DNA of 64,000 nucleotides from Methylomonas paludis (lineage in GTDB: Bacteria; Pseudomonadota; Gammaproteobacteria; Methylococcales; Methylomonadaceae): NCBI RefSeq assembly GCF_018734325.1, contig NZ_CP073754.1, forward strand, positions 1,612,001 to 1,676,000, written 5' to 3'. Below are positions 17,636-26,700 of this stretch, one piece after another. Within the stretch, counting starts at the first letter, position 1; each line of letters opens with the position of its first letter. The notes beneath the pieces are model-generated. The model saw only the letters and a program-made list of their open reading frames with translations, was not told the DNA's origin and made no database searches. The position numbers and the translations under genes were made by a program.

Positions 17636-19391
17636 GGCGGCGACTGCTTTCAACGATGCTGATAAAAGCATCTTCCATGGTCGGACTGCCGCCGTCGGCC
17701 CGGCTGCCCAGGCTGCGGATCTGGGCTGGCGTACCCTGCGCCAGCAGGCGACCGGCATCCTGGATCAGGGCGCGATCACAATATTCGGCTTCTTCCATAA
17801 AATGCGTGGTAATCACAATAGTGACGCCTTGGGCAGCCAAGGCGGTAATGCGGCGCCAGAATTCCCGGCGTGCCTGCGGATCGGCACCACTGGTGGGTTC
17901 ATCCAGAAATAGTACTTCCGGTTCATGCATCAGCGCGGCAGCCATAGCCAGTCGTTGCCGGTAACCGCCCGGCAGCCTGCCGCTGGGGGTATGCAGCATC
18001 GCGCCGAGTTCAAACTGGCTGATAGCCCAATCCAGCCGGTCATGGCGGCGCTGACCGCGTAAACCATAAGCACCGGCAAAAAACTCCAGATTTTCGCTGA
18101 CCGTCAGTTCACTGTACAGGGCAAATTTTTGTGCCACATAGCCGATGCGCTGCCGCGCCGAAGCCCTGGCAAAGCGCATATCCTGACCTATCACCCGTAA
18201 GGTGCCGGAACTGGGCGCCAACAGGCCGCATAACATGCGGAAGGTGGTGGTCTTGCCGGCACCATTGGGGCCGAGCAAACCAAAAATTTCGCCGCGTTTC
18301 ACTTCAAAACTAACCTTATCGACAGCAGTAAAGGTGCCGAAGCGCCGCACCAGATCGCGCACCTCGATAATGGTTTCGCCGCTGGTGCCGGGATGGGCGG
18401 TAGAGACTTGCATGGTGGGCGCAGCAGCCGGCACATTATCCGGATTTTGCCGCAATAGCAGCATAAAACCATCTTCAAAATGAGCCGGTACACTGCTGGC
18501 CGGATTGGAACCGGCCAGCGCCGGATCGGCAGCATTGGCCGGCAATTCGCGTAATACCACCCTTACCAGACCACCGGAGGGCAGGGCATCGGCTACCGCC
18601 GGATCATCCAGTAGTGTCATCTGCAAATTGCGTGGCAATTGCCCGGTCGCGGGTTGCAGCATAAACACCTTGCCGGTGGCAGTCTGGCTTAAGGTTTGCG
18701 GCAGGCCCTGGCTTAACACCCGACCCTGATCCAGCACGATGGCCTGATCGCAGTGTTCGGCTTCATCCAGATAGGCAGTACTGATCAATACGGTCAGGCC
18801 TTCCTGTTTGACCAGTTGCTGAATAATGCGCCATAACTCACGGCGGGATAATGGGTCTACTCCAACGGTGGGTTCATCCAGCACCAGTAATTCCGGAGAA
18901 CGCACCAAGGTACAGGCCAGACCGAGTTTTTGTTTCATGCCGCCCGACAACTGCCCGGCCAGTCGGTCAATAAATTTGCCCAGATCGGTCATCTCCAGCA
19001 ATTGGGCATAACGCTGTTGACGTTGATCCAGCGCCACCCCATGCAGATCGGCATACAGGTTTAAATTTTCTCTGACCGTCAAATCATCGTATAGGCCAAA
19101 GCGTTGCGGCATATAACCAATCCGTGATTGCACGTTTTGCGGATCCTGACTCACATCCACGCCCAATACCTGCAAATGTCCACTGTCGGCAGGCAGTAAA
19201 CCGCACACCAAACGCAATAAAGTGGTTTTGCCCGCACCATCCGGACCCACCAGGGCGGTGAGGGTGCCGGCAGCAATCTGTACAGAAATGCTATCTAACG
19301 CTACTACCAATTCGCCGCTGTTGATAAATGTTTTTCGGGTGTGTTCGGCGCTAACCAGCCAGGGAATGATTGCTGCCGGTTGGCTGTTCAT
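17625..19391 (-). CDS. ybhF: Efflux ABC transporter, fused double ATP-binding protein (YbhF-like)
   Basis: 588 residues with two complete nucleotide-binding domains. First: Walker A GPDGAGKTT (about 49-57), signature LSGGMKQK (about 147), Walker B LLVLDEPTVGVD. Second: Walker A GPNGAGKTT (about 375), signature variant LPGGYRQR, Walker B VLFLDEPTSGAD. A linker of about 80 residues joins them. The second signature has Pro where Ser is usual. The gene overlaps the adaptor by 4 bp upstream and the YbhS-like permease by 11 bp downstream. Confidence 0.93.
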   Translation of the reverse strand: MNSQPAAIIPWLVSAEHTRKTFINSGELVVALDSISVQIAAGTLTALVGPDGAGKTTLLRLVCGLLPADSGHLQVLGVDVSQDPQNVQSRIGYMPQRFGLYDDLTVRENLNLYADLHGVALDQRQQRYAQLLEMTDLGKFIDRLAGQLSGGMKQKLGLACTLVRSPELLVLDEPTVGVDPLSRRELWRIIQQLVKQEGLTVLISTAYLDEAEHCDQAIVLDQGRVLSQGLPQTLSQTATGKVFMLQPATGQLPRNLQMTLLDDPAVADALPSGGLVRVVLRELPANAADPALAGSNPASSVPAHFEDGFMLLLRQNPDNVPAAAPTMQVSTAHPGTSGETIIEVRDLVRRFGTFTAVDKVSFEVKRGEIFGLLGPNGAGKTTTFRMLCGLLAPSSGTLRVIGQDMRFARASARQRIGYVAQKFALYSELTVSENLEFFAGAYGLRGQRRHDRLDWAISQFELGAMLHTPSGRLPGGYRQRLAMAAALMHEPEVLFLDEPTSGADPQARREFWRRITALAAQGVTIVITTHFMEEAEYCDRALIQDAGRLLAQGTPAQIRSLGSRADGGSPTMEDAFISIVESSRRHAA

Positions 19392-20398
19392 GGTGCAACC
19401 GGCAATGTCACAGTGGCCGGCATCCCCAGTCGCAGGGCATCTGCCGGGTCTTTGACAAATACCCGGACCTCATAAGCCAGACTGGGACGCAATTCTTCGG
19501 TTTGTACGGCCTTGGGGGTGAATTCCGCTACCGGAGAAATAAAGCCCACCCAACCCTTGAAAACCTGTTTGGGAAAGCTGTCTACAGTCACCTGGGCTGT
19601 CATACCCGGCTGAACATGACCCAAATCCAGTTCACTGACATAAGCCCGCACCCATTTCGGGTCTATCAAAGCCAGCGAAAACACCGGCCGTTGCGGCGTG
19701 GACAACTCCCCCGGTTCCAGCAGACGGGAGCGCACGATCCCCAAGGCCGGCGCAACTAATTCAGCATCCTTGATTTGCTGGCGCAAAAACGCCAACTGGG
19801 CCTGATCGCCGCGTAACTGGGCCTCAGCTTGGGCGACATCTTCTTGACGCGGGCCCAACACCGCCAGATCCAGCGCTTTTTGTTGTAACTGCACTCTGGC
19901 ATCATTACTGGCTAAAGACGCCCGGCTATTATCCAAATCCTGCTGACTGACCGCCTGCCCCCCGGATTCCTCAGTCAAAGCCTGCAAGCGCCGATATTGC
20001 AGGCCGGCGTAGTCGGCATCGGCCTTGGCAGCCGCCAGATTGGCTCTGGCCTGGGCAATTTCTTCTGGCCGGCTGCCATGCCGCATCCGCAGCACAACCT
20101 GCTGTTGTGCATCGGTTTGTGCCGCCACTTCTGCGACCCTGGGAGTGAGCCGGGCAATGTCCAGCCGGGCTAGTACCTGTCCGGCTTGCACTTTATCACC
20201 TTCCTGAGCCAGAACTTCGCTGATGCGTTCGCTATTATTAAAAGCCAGTGCTACCTGACGCAAATCAATATTGCCGTACAGGCGTAGTTCCGGTAGAGGC
20301 TGAGCGCGCTGTTCCCAGCGCCAAATCAGCAGACCCGCTATCACCAAGCCCAGCACGACCAACCATAACAGCCACTTATTCTTCAATACCGCCGGCAT
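19388..20398 (-). CDS. ybhG: HlyD-family membrane fusion adaptor (YbhG-like)
   Basis: 336 residues; first gene of the efflux operon. An N-terminal membrane anchor (about 7-26), a lipoyl/barrel-sandwich half (LYGNIDLRQVALAFNNSERI ... EGDKVQAGQVLARLD), a long alpha hairpin (about 90-200) and the closing half with LVAPALGIVRSRLLEPGEL. Adaptor between the inner-membrane ABC exporter and the NodT-type outer-membrane lipoprotein, giving a full tripartite exporter for hydrophobic compounds. Substrates cannot be read from sequence. Confidence 0.92.
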   Translation of the reverse strand: MPAVLKNKWLLWLVVLGLVIAGLLIWRWEQRAQPLPELRLYGNIDLRQVALAFNNSERISEVLAQEGDKVQAGQVLARLDIARLTPRVAEVAAQTDAQQQVVLRMRHGSRPEEIAQARANLAAAKADADYAGLQYRRLQALTEESGGQAVSQQDLDNSRASLASNDARVQLQQKALDLAVLGPRQEDVAQAEAQLRGDQAQLAFLRQQIKDAELVAPALGIVRSRLLEPGELSTPQRPVFSLALIDPKWVRAYVSELDLGHVQPGMTAQVTVDSFPKQVFKGWVGFISPVAEFTPKAVQTEELRPSLAYEVRVFVKDPADALRLGMPATVTLPVAP

Positions 20399-21041
20399 GG
20401 ACTTCTCTCCATTGAATGATCTGATAGGTGGGTGGCCAACAGCAGTCGGCTGTTAGCCAAAGCAGAGAATATTCTAACTTGTTTTGGAGGCTGGGGTTCG
20501 TCTGCTAGAGCACAGAGGTGGTTGGTGCAATCCAGACTGCGGCGGCCAGCTTCCATTCGTGAATAAACTAAGATGCCGGTCAATCGAAAAGATAAGGATA
20601 ATCATGTTGCATGGATCGCTGTATCGCAAAACCAAACAGAGCCTACCGGTTTTGGAATTGCCTGATTTATTAGGTCACAAGATCAGCCAAATCTTGCCGA
20701 ATTTGCCATAGTCGTTATAGATAGCTATCAAAAACGCGGGCTAGGTGTTATTTTTATGTCATTACTCTACCGCTTGGCAAGGATAAAAAATTGAGATTTT
20801 ACGTGCCTCAATACTTTTAGAAAACGCTGTTATGAGCAATTGGTTGGCAAGATTAGGGGCTGTGGGTGAATACGATAACGGCCATCAACCAGGAATGTCG
20901 GGATGGCTAGGGAGGCGCAATTAGTGTCGATAGGGCACGCCTAGTAATATATCGCTTATACAATGGCATATTTCGAATATAGTGTGGCTTAGAAAATGAT
21001 CTTAGCTCAAAAGACTGGATTCCAAGCTAAGCAGCTAAAAT
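20399..21041. other. Intergenic stretch without a clear gene
   Basis: About 640 bp between the divergent adaptor gene and the ccdAB remnant. A 35-codon plus-strand frame (20604-20711) has a purine-rich AAGGAT upstream but resembles no known family. Nothing else is recognised; it is AT-richer than the flanking operons and may be a remnant. Confidence 0.5.
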
Positions 21042-21069
21042 TTGCCACAAACCCCTTTTTGCGTATAAT
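21042..21069 (+). promoter_or_regulatory. Putative sigma-70 promoter of ccdAB remnant
   Basis: TTGCCA at 21042-21047, 16-bp spacer and a perfect TATAAT at 21064-21069. The ribosome-binding site AAGGAG (21091-21096) lies 5 bp before the TTG start at 21102. Confidence 0.65.
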
Positions 21070-21101
21070 TAATGCGCATAAAGTACAGATAAGGAGCCGC
21101 C

Positions 21102-21354
21102 TTGCAAACTGCCTTTAATCCTAATGCTGCCAAAAAAGCCGCCAATCTCAGTATCAACAGCGAATTATTGAATCTGGCCAAGGCCTTGCATATCAATTTA
21201 TCCGCCACGTTTGAAAGTGCTTTAATTGAAGCCATACGTGATAAGCAGCGCCAACAATGGTTACATGACAATCAACAATCAACAATCAGTTGAAGATTAC
21301 AATCAGAGGGTGGAAGCAGAAGGCTGTTTCAGCGATAGCTTGCGGAATTTTTGA
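21102..21354 (+). pseudogene. ccdA: CcdA-family antitoxin, C-terminus frameshifted by a 7-bp repeat
   Basis: TTG start at 21102, chosen by AAGGAG 5 bp upstream. The N-terminal ribbon-helix-helix (ANLSINSELLNLAKALHINL) is intact. The open frame stops after 63 residues. The sequence CAATCAA-CAATCAA-CAATCAG (21269-21289) contains one 7-bp copy too many: removing one restores the family C-terminus (VEDYNQRVEAEGCFSDSLRN, then F) and a stop at 21352-21354 that overlaps the toxin ATG, giving 81 residues. The lost part is the region that in CcdA binds and neutralises CcdB. Confidence 0.8.
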
Positions 21355-21651
21355 TGGCACAATTTAACTTATACTTCAATGCCAATAGGCAAACCCAGGC
21401 ACGTTATCCTTTTTTGCTCAATATTCAGAGCGATTTTTTGGCGGCTGGTAATTCCCGTTGTCAAGCTGACTGATCAAAAACCCATTACTCGCTTGAATCC
21501 ATTTTTTGAATATCAACAACAGCAATACCTGCTCCTTGTGCAGGAGATAGCCGCTATTCCATCAAATAATCTGGGTGCTAAGGTTACAGAACTGGAGGTA
21601 CTGCGGAGCCAGATATTGGCGGCAGTAGATTTATTGATTACGGGGATTTGA
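21354..21651 (+). pseudogene. ccdB: CcdB-family gyrase toxin, frameshifted
   Basis: ATG at 21354 overlaps the restored ccdA stop (TGATG). The first frame reads MAQFNLYFNANRQTQARYPF, then LLNIQSDFLA, matching CcdB N-termini, but ends within about 40 codons. After about 21440 the neighbouring frame continues the family pattern (RLVIPVVKLTDQKPITRLNP ... EVLRSQILAAVDLLITGI). A small deletion/frameshift near 21440 separates the halves. The end keeps the terminal Gly-Ile typical of CcdB. The toxin is therefore probably dead, as expected when the antitoxin is also broken. Confidence 0.8.
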
Positions 21652-21798
21652 CAGATTCGTCGCAAATTTTAGCAGTTTTGGTTGGAATCAAAAGTATCGT
21701 GGTTTTTTGATAATCATGCGAGCATATTAATACAGGAATGGGATCTGGCTTGCGGGTAGAGGCTAAAATCCTGCCCCAACCCGACAAACCAGCCTGCT

Positions 21799-22137
21799 TT
21801 AAAGCGATTTATAAATTTCTTTGGCTTTATTCAATTCTGCTGTGGATTTGGCGATATCGCCTTTTTTGGCGGAAATCTGGCCTTGAATCAGAATGGCATG
21901 CGCCTGTTTGGCTGCATCAGAATTGCCGGCAATATGCTCGGAAGCAGTCCGGGCGGCTTTTAATTGCACTTGTGCGGCAGAAAAGTCACTTTTGCTGATT
22001 TCTAGCAGGGCGCTATCGATGCGGCTTAAAATTTCGCTGGTGCCGCCGACTGCTTCTTCGGCACATACAGCAGTGCTGCTTAAGGCAAACGTGATAGCCA
22101 TCAACAAGGATAATACGGTTGTTTTAATGTTTTTCAT
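21799..22137 (-). CDS. Small secreted helical-repeat protein
   Basis: 112 residues, function unknown. Signal peptide (about 1-26, ending VCAEE). The mature part is all-helical with two TPR-like helical pairs (RIDSALLEISKSDFSAAQVQ; AAKQAHAILIQGQISAKKGD). Predicted periplasmic. No clear operon partners: it is isolated between the ccdAB remnant and sufT. Confidence 0.65.
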   Translation of the reverse strand: MKNIKTTVLSLLMAITFALSSTAVCAEEAVGGTSEILSRIDSALLEISKSDFSAAQVQLKAARTASEHIAGNSDAAKQAHAILIQGQISAKKGDIAKSTAELNKAKEIYKSL

Positions 22138-22520
22138 AAGCTTAGAGTTAATGTAGGGAATGGAAAAATTCCAGGCACATTAAAATATCCGCGACAGCAG
22201 GACAGCGCGGTAGCCAGACAAGAGGAACGGGAGGAGGGTTCACGGTCCATGCGAACTGGGTTGTGTTGTGGCTAGTTCTGCCCACAACAACTTTAGCGTA
22301 TCCATGCTGCTTGACGGTATAGTTTAGTGCTATGGAGTCAAGTTGAAGCATTCAAATGCTTCATTAGCAATGATAACGGATTTGGCGAATAAGTGGGCAA
22401 AAAATTAGCCAATTGCGACAAGTTGTCACATGTGGCAATTGGTCACATTTTCAAGTGTTTGGCTAACTGATATTCTAGAACCATGTATTTGCTTATGCGC
22501 AGCAATGCTTCCCTCTGAAT
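22138..22520 (+). promoter_or_regulatory. Candidate sRNA leader region with palindromic operator
   Basis: About 380 bp without a gene. Near 22420-22450 lies TTGTCACATGTGGCAA, an almost perfect palindrome, followed by TGTGG-N7-TCACA, which resembles a loosely spaced CRP/FNR-type site. A weak -35/-10 (TTTTCA, 17 bp, TATTCT) follows. With the terminator at 22521-22543 this would give an RNA of roughly 60 nt. Suggestive only. Confidence 0.3.
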
Positions 22521-22543
22521 CCGGCTTTTGCCGGATTTTTTTT
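22521..22543 (+). terminator. Intrinsic terminator, plus-strand oriented, with no gene before it
   Basis: CCGGC-TTTT-GCCGG followed by A and eight T (CCGGATTTTTTTT). The T-tract places it on the plus strand, yet the genes on both sides are on the minus strand. It therefore terminates an unannotated plus-strand transcript or an antisense RNA. Confidence 0.75.
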
Positions 22544-22584
22544 GTCTGTTGCCCAGCCGGAGCCGGGCAAGCTGTTAGTGTTGA

Positions 22585-23133
22585 TTAGTATAATCCCAAC
22601 TGAATCTGCGCCACTTCCGACATCATTTCCCGGCTCCAGGGCGGATCCAGCACCACTTCCACATTCACACTGCGTACGCCGGGCAGGGCGCGGATGGATT
22701 TTTCCACATCACCCTGGATGACCGGACCCATGCCGCAGCCGGGCGCAGTCAGCGTCATTTGAATATGCACATCGTTGCCGCCATCAGCGCGTGGGGTGGC
22801 TTCACATTGATAAACCAGGCCCAGCTCGACGATATTGACCGGAATTTCCGGGTCGTAGACGGTTTTCATCACTTCCCAGCAGTTTTTTTCCACTGCCGCA
22901 CTGTCGGTATCATCCAGCAACGCTTCGTTTTCATGCGCTTCCTTACCCAAGGCATCCGCGTCCACTCCGGCGATGCGTACCATGTGGCCGTAATCGGTAA
23001 TCACAGTGTAATTACTGCCCAGTGCTTGATGAATAGTCACTTCCTGACCTTTTTGCAGAGTGCCTTGATGACCGTCAGGAATGGTAACGATATTGACATC
23101 GCGGCTTAACACAATCACTTCTTTAGCAGCCAT
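22585..23133 (-). CDS. sufT: SufT-family Fe-S cluster assembly protein
   Basis: 182 residues. The N-terminal part (about 1-65) carries EVIVLSRDVNIVTIPDGHQG and YTVITDYGHMVRIAG, characteristic of the SufT group. The C-terminal DUF59/MIP18 domain (about 85-182) has VYDPEIPVNIVELGLVY, MTLTAPGCGMG and LDPPWSREMMSE; the Cys in PGCGM is the conserved residue implicated in Fe-S maturation. It starts 8 bp after the SDR gene, so it probably ends that operon. Confidence 0.9.
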   Translation of the reverse strand: MAAKEVIVLSRDVNIVTIPDGHQGTLQKGQEVTIHQALGSNYTVITDYGHMVRIAGVDADALGKEAHENEALLDDTDSAAVEKNCWEVMKTVYDPEIPVNIVELGLVYQCEATPRADGGNDVHIQMTLTAPGCGMGPVIQGDVEKSIRALPGVRSVNVEVVLDPPWSREMMSEVAQIQLGLY

Positions 23134-23141
23134 ATTAGTCC

Positions 23142-23870
23142 TCAGATTTCAAAGGTTTTAGCGTCGATTATCTGGCCGGTTACACCCAGACTGGCCGCAC
23201 CGAATAAATAGCGATATACCGCTGCCAGACTGTCTGGCGTAGGTAAGGCGGCTTTGTCTTCTCCAGGATAGGATTTTTTGCGTAATGGACTATTCACCGG
23301 CCCCGGTACCAGGGTGTTGACCCGAATTTTGCCGCCGGCTTCCAGTTCATCGGCCAGAATTCCGGCCAGGGCTTCCAGAGCAATCTTGGAAACGCCATAA
23401 GCGCCAAGATAGGCTTTGGCTTGGCGGGCCGCTGAATCGGAAGTAAATACGATAGCGGCATGATCACTGTTTTGCAGTACCGGCAGCAATACTCTGGTTA
23501 GCAGAAACGCCGCATTGAGATTGACATTCAGCGTATGTCCCCAGTCCTGGGTTTTGTGAATAGCCAGCGGGGTATAGCTGCTGAATTCCACTGCTGAATG
23601 CAATAAACCTTGCAGGCTGCCATAACGTTGCTGCACGGCTGCCGCCAACTCCAGATATTCATCTTCATTGGCACCAGCCAGATCAAACGGATATAACATG
23701 GGCTCCGGACCGCCGGCGGCAACGATGGCATCGTAGCTTTGTTCCAGTTTTGGGATGCTTTTATCCAGCAGAATAATTTCGGCACCTTGCTGAGCCAGCG
23801 CCAGTGCGGCGGCACTGCCCAGGCCGCCGCCTGCGCCGGTAATGAGTATAACTTGCTTGCTTAAAGACAT
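23142..23870 (-). CDS. Short-chain dehydrogenase/reductase (YciK-like)
   Basis: 242 residues. Rossmann NAD(P) site TGAGGGLG (about 11-18), catalytic Ser in FTSDSAA and the YxxxK motif as YGVSK (about 159-163). Similar to the YciK oxidoreductase family; substrate unknown. Its start overlaps the phosphatase stop by 10 bp, and an SDR in this position is also found downstream of mupP in Pseudomonas. Confidence 0.88.
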   Translation of the reverse strand: MSLSKQVILITGAGGGLGSAAALALAQQGAEIILLDKSIPKLEQSYDAIVAAGGPEPMLYPFDLAGANEDEYLELAAAVQQRYGSLQGLLHSAVEFSSYTPLAIHKTQDWGHTLNVNLNAAFLLTRVLLPVLQNSDHAAIVFTSDSAARQAKAYLGAYGVSKIALEALAGILADELEAGGKIRVNTLVPGPVNSPLRKKSYPGEDKAALPTPDSLAAVYRYLFGAASLGVTGQIIDAKTFEI

Positions 23871-24535
23871 AATGTAGCGCTTATCCAGTGCTGTAGTTGC
23901 TGAGGATGTTCAATCATGGCATTTGCCCCCCAGGAGTGTGGGTGACCGTCTACCGGAATATAGCCGTACAAGGCGACCAGCGTTTTCATATTGACAGTTT
24001 TGCCGGCGCTGATGTCATGGGCGGCATCACCGATATACACACAGTTTTCCGGTTTGACCCCGGCCTGCTCACAAGCCGCCAGCATAGGCGCCGGATGCGG
24101 TTTGCTATAGGGCGTGCTGTCGCCGCTGATAATGCAGGCCGCCCTGGTGCTGAGCTGCAATGCAGCCATCAGCGGATCGGTAAAGCGTTGACGTTTATTG
24201 GTCACCACGCCCCATTTCAGCCCCAGCATTTCAATATGCGCCAAGGTGTCCTGCATCCCCTGGTAAAAACGGCTATGAGTAGCGATATTCAACTGATAAT
24301 AATCCAGCATATCGGTGAGGATGCGCTGTTGCAGTTCCGCGGCCGCCTCGGGCGCCGCCCGCTTGATCATCGGCAGTGCACCAAAGGAAATTAAAGGCTT
24401 AATTTCTTCATAAGCCACTTGGGCATAGCCATGATCATCTAAAGCACGGTTTAAGCAGGCTACCAGATCGGGTGCGGTATCCACCAGCGTGCCGTCCAGA
24501 TCAAACAATACGCAATCCAGTTTAAAATCAGGCAT
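23861..24535 (-). CDS. HAD phosphatase, MupP/Gph family
   Basis: 224 residues. HAD motif I FDLDGTLVDT (about 11-20; nucleophile Asp and acid Asp), motif II VVTNKR, motif III/IV VYIGDAAHDISAG. Sequence alone supports phosphoglycolate phosphatase. Gene order mtnA - amidohydrolase - ubiG - this gene - SDR matches the Pseudomonas locus in which this phosphatase is MupP, which dephosphorylates N-acetylmuramate 6-phosphate in cell-wall recycling. I favour MupP but cannot exclude Gph. It starts 3 bp after ubiG. Confidence 0.85.
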   Translation of the reverse strand: MPDFKLDCVLFDLDGTLVDTAPDLVACLNRALDDHGYAQVAYEEIKPLISFGALPMIKRAAPEAAAELQQRILTDMLDYYQLNIATHSRFYQGMQDTLAHIEMLGLKWGVVTNKRQRFTDPLMAALQLSTRAACIISGDSTPYSKPHPAPMLAACEQAGVKPENCVYIGDAAHDISAGKTVNMKTLVALYGYIPVDGHPHSWGANAMIEHPQQLQHWISATLCL

Positions 24536-24538
24536 GGT

Positions 24539-25246
24539 TTAAGTAGAGCGCCGGAACGCGGCGATATAATTAACGTCGATATTTTTACCCAGACTAAAAC
24601 GTTTACTGAACGGATTGTATTCTATGCCGGTAGTGCCCAATAACTGCAAGCCGGCTTGGCGGGCGGACTGGCAAAGCTCTGCCGGTTTAATAAAAGTTTT
24701 GTAGTCATGTGTACCCTTGGGTACCATTTTCAACAAATATTCCGCTGCCACAATCGCCAGCAAATAGGCTTTTGGTACCCGGTTCAGCGTGGAAAAAAAC
24801 ACCAGCCCGCCGGGTTTGACCAGCGTGGCGGCAGCACGGATGATAGCTGCCGGGTCGGGCACATGTTCCAGCATTTCCATACAGGTGATATGATCAAAAC
24901 TGGCCGGCTGTTCTTCTGCCAGCGCTTCGGCGCTGATGGTGCGGTACTGGGCGTTGACACCACTTTCCAGGCCATGCAATTCGGCAATCTCAATCAGCTC
25001 GTCACTCAGGTCTATCCCCATTGCTTCGGCCCCGGCTTGAGCCAGACCTTCGGTTAAAATCCCGCCCCCACAGCCGATATCCAGCACCCGCTGTCCGGTC
25101 AGATTGATATATTGCCGGATAAACGCCAGCCGCAAGGGATTCACCTCGTGCAGGGTATACAACTCGCCGCCGGCATCCCACCAGCGTTCGGCGTGAGAGC
25201 CGAATTTTTGAATTTCCTGAAGATTGACGTTTTCTGTTGCGCTCAT
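24539..25246 (-). CDS. ubiG: Ubiquinone biosynthesis O-methyltransferase UbiG
   Basis: 235 residues, usual length. SAM site VLDIGCGGGILTEGLA (about 55-70) and the UbiG-specific opening FGSHAERWWDAGGELYTLHE plus HDYKTFIKPAEL and TGIEYNPFSKRFSL. It performs both O-methylations of ubiquinone synthesis, at the inner membrane. First gene of the ubiG-phosphatase-SDR-sufT group. Confidence 0.95.
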   Translation of the reverse strand: MSATENVNLQEIQKFGSHAERWWDAGGELYTLHEVNPLRLAFIRQYINLTGQRVLDIGCGGGILTEGLAQAGAEAMGIDLSDELIEIAELHGLESGVNAQYRTISAEALAEEQPASFDHITCMEMLEHVPDPAAIIRAAATLVKPGGLVFFSTLNRVPKAYLLAIVAAEYLLKMVPKGTHDYKTFIKPAELCQSARQAGLQLLGTTGIEYNPFSKRFSLGKNIDVNYIAAFRRST

Positions 25247-25314
25247 AAAAGTCCAGCTTGATTGGGTTAATAGTTTACTATAATACTAGGTTATTAGCCA
25301 AAGCCTTCAGCCGT

Positions 25315-26628
25315 TTAAGGTGTGCCGATCCGACTTTGCCAGCTTTGAACTTTGGCCTGTAGTTCAGCCAGATCGATGCCGGTTAAGCGGCGCTTATCCA
25401 GTAGATGCCGGCCCGCCACCCAGACATGCTGCACTTGCTGGCGGCTGACTGCATAGACGATTTGCGAGAGGGGATTAAACAGCGGCTGGGTTTCAATTTC
25501 GCTTAAATCAATCGCCACCACATCAGCGGCTTTACCGATGCTCAAGGAGCCGATTTCGTCATCCAGGCCCAACGCCCTGGCACCGTTCAAGGTAGCCATT
25601 TGCAAAGCTTGCGCGGCAGGCACGGCGCCGGCATTGCCGGACACACCCTTGGCCAGCAGCGCTGCGGTACGCATTTCCGCCAGCATGTCCAGATCGTTAT
25701 TGCTGGCGGAACCATCAGTGCCCAGTGCTACATTAATACCGGCTTCCAGACAGGCAGCCACCGGACAAAAGCCGCTGGCCAATTTTAAATTGGATTCCGG
25801 ACAATGTACGATATGCGCACCGCTGGCGGCATAAGCGGCAATTTCTTCGCTATCCAGCTGGGTCATATGTACGCCCATGAACCCTGGAGACAACAAGCCC
25901 AGTTCATTCAGACGTTGCAGCGGGGTAACTCCGGTCTGCTTGATTTGGTTCTCCACTTCCTGTCTGGTTTCGTGCACATGCATATGGATAGTCAGATTCA
26001 ATTCATCCGCAAAAGTCAGCAGCTTGCGCAACGGTTCATCCGAAACCGTATACGGGGCATGGGGTGCGAATGAGGTACTGAGCAACGGCTGATGGCGCAA
26101 TTCATCATGCAGGGCCAGGCCTTTGGCGATATAGGCATCGGCGTGTTCTGCCCAGATGGTGGGAAAATCAAACACAATCAGACCGATATTAGCGCGAATG
26201 CCATGCAAAACCGCTTGCTGGGCGGTAACTTCCGGAAAAAAATACATATCATTAAAACAGGTGGTACCGCCGCGCAGCATTTCGGCTATGGCCAAGTCGG
26301 TACCGTCACGCACGAAAGCCTCGGATACCCATTTCTGTTCAGCCGGCCAGATATGATTTTGCAGCCAGTCCATCAGCGGCAAATCGTCGGCCAGACCCGA
26401 TAACAAAGTCATCGCCGCATGGCTATGACAATTGACCAGGCCAGGAATCAGGGCATGCTTGTCCAGCACCTGTAAACTGTGCGGCTGGTATTGCTGCAAA
26501 GCCTGCTTACTGTCCAGCAAATCGATAATCCGACCCTTATCTATCACCAGACTGTGATTTTCATAGATTACGGATGCCGGTTCAACAGGTATAATCCAGC
26601 CTGCCTGAATGATAAGATCGACTTGCAT
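25315..26628 (-). CDS. TRZ/ATZ-family amidohydrolase (MTA/SAH deaminase-like)
   Basis: 437 residues from the ATG at 26628, with AAGGA upstream; a longer frame to 26655 adds nine unlikely residues. Metal ligands of the amidohydrolase barrel: NCHSHAAMTLLSGLADDLPL (about 65), HMHVHET (about 216), the C-terminal LGTDGSASNN. These match 5'-methylthioadenosine/S-adenosylhomocysteine deaminases. It lies divergently next to mtnA, which favours a role in methylthioadenosine salvage (deaminating MTA to MTI); 8-oxoguanine or chlorohydrolase activities are alternatives. Confidence 0.88.
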   Translation of the reverse strand: MQVDLIIQAGWIIPVEPASVIYENHSLVIDKGRIIDLLDSKQALQQYQPHSLQVLDKHALIPGLVNCHSHAAMTLLSGLADDLPLMDWLQNHIWPAEQKWVSEAFVRDGTDLAIAEMLRGGTTCFNDMYFFPEVTAQQAVLHGIRANIGLIVFDFPTIWAEHADAYIAKGLALHDELRHQPLLSTSFAPHAPYTVSDEPLRKLLTFADELNLTIHMHVHETRQEVENQIKQTGVTPLQRLNELGLLSPGFMGVHMTQLDSEEIAAYAASGAHIVHCPESNLKLASGFCPVAACLEAGINVALGTDGSASNNDLDMLAEMRTAALLAKGVSGNAGAVPAAQALQMATLNGARALGLDDEIGSLSIGKAADVVAIDLSEIETQPLFNPLSQIVYAVSRQQVQHVWVAGRHLLDKRRLTGIDLAELQAKVQSWQSRIGTP

Positions 26629-26700
26629 ATTTCTTTTCCTTGCTAAAAACAGCAATTATACCTGTACATTTACAAAATCATCTTTTGAGGTTTTTCGAGC

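Noticed and set aside
20604-20711. 35-residue plus-strand ORF with a purine-rich leader
   Set aside because: No family resemblance and no promoter; mentioned only in the gap entry.
26640-26700. Riboswitch ahead of mtnA
   Set aside because: Only about 70 bp and no SAM-type stem pattern seen.
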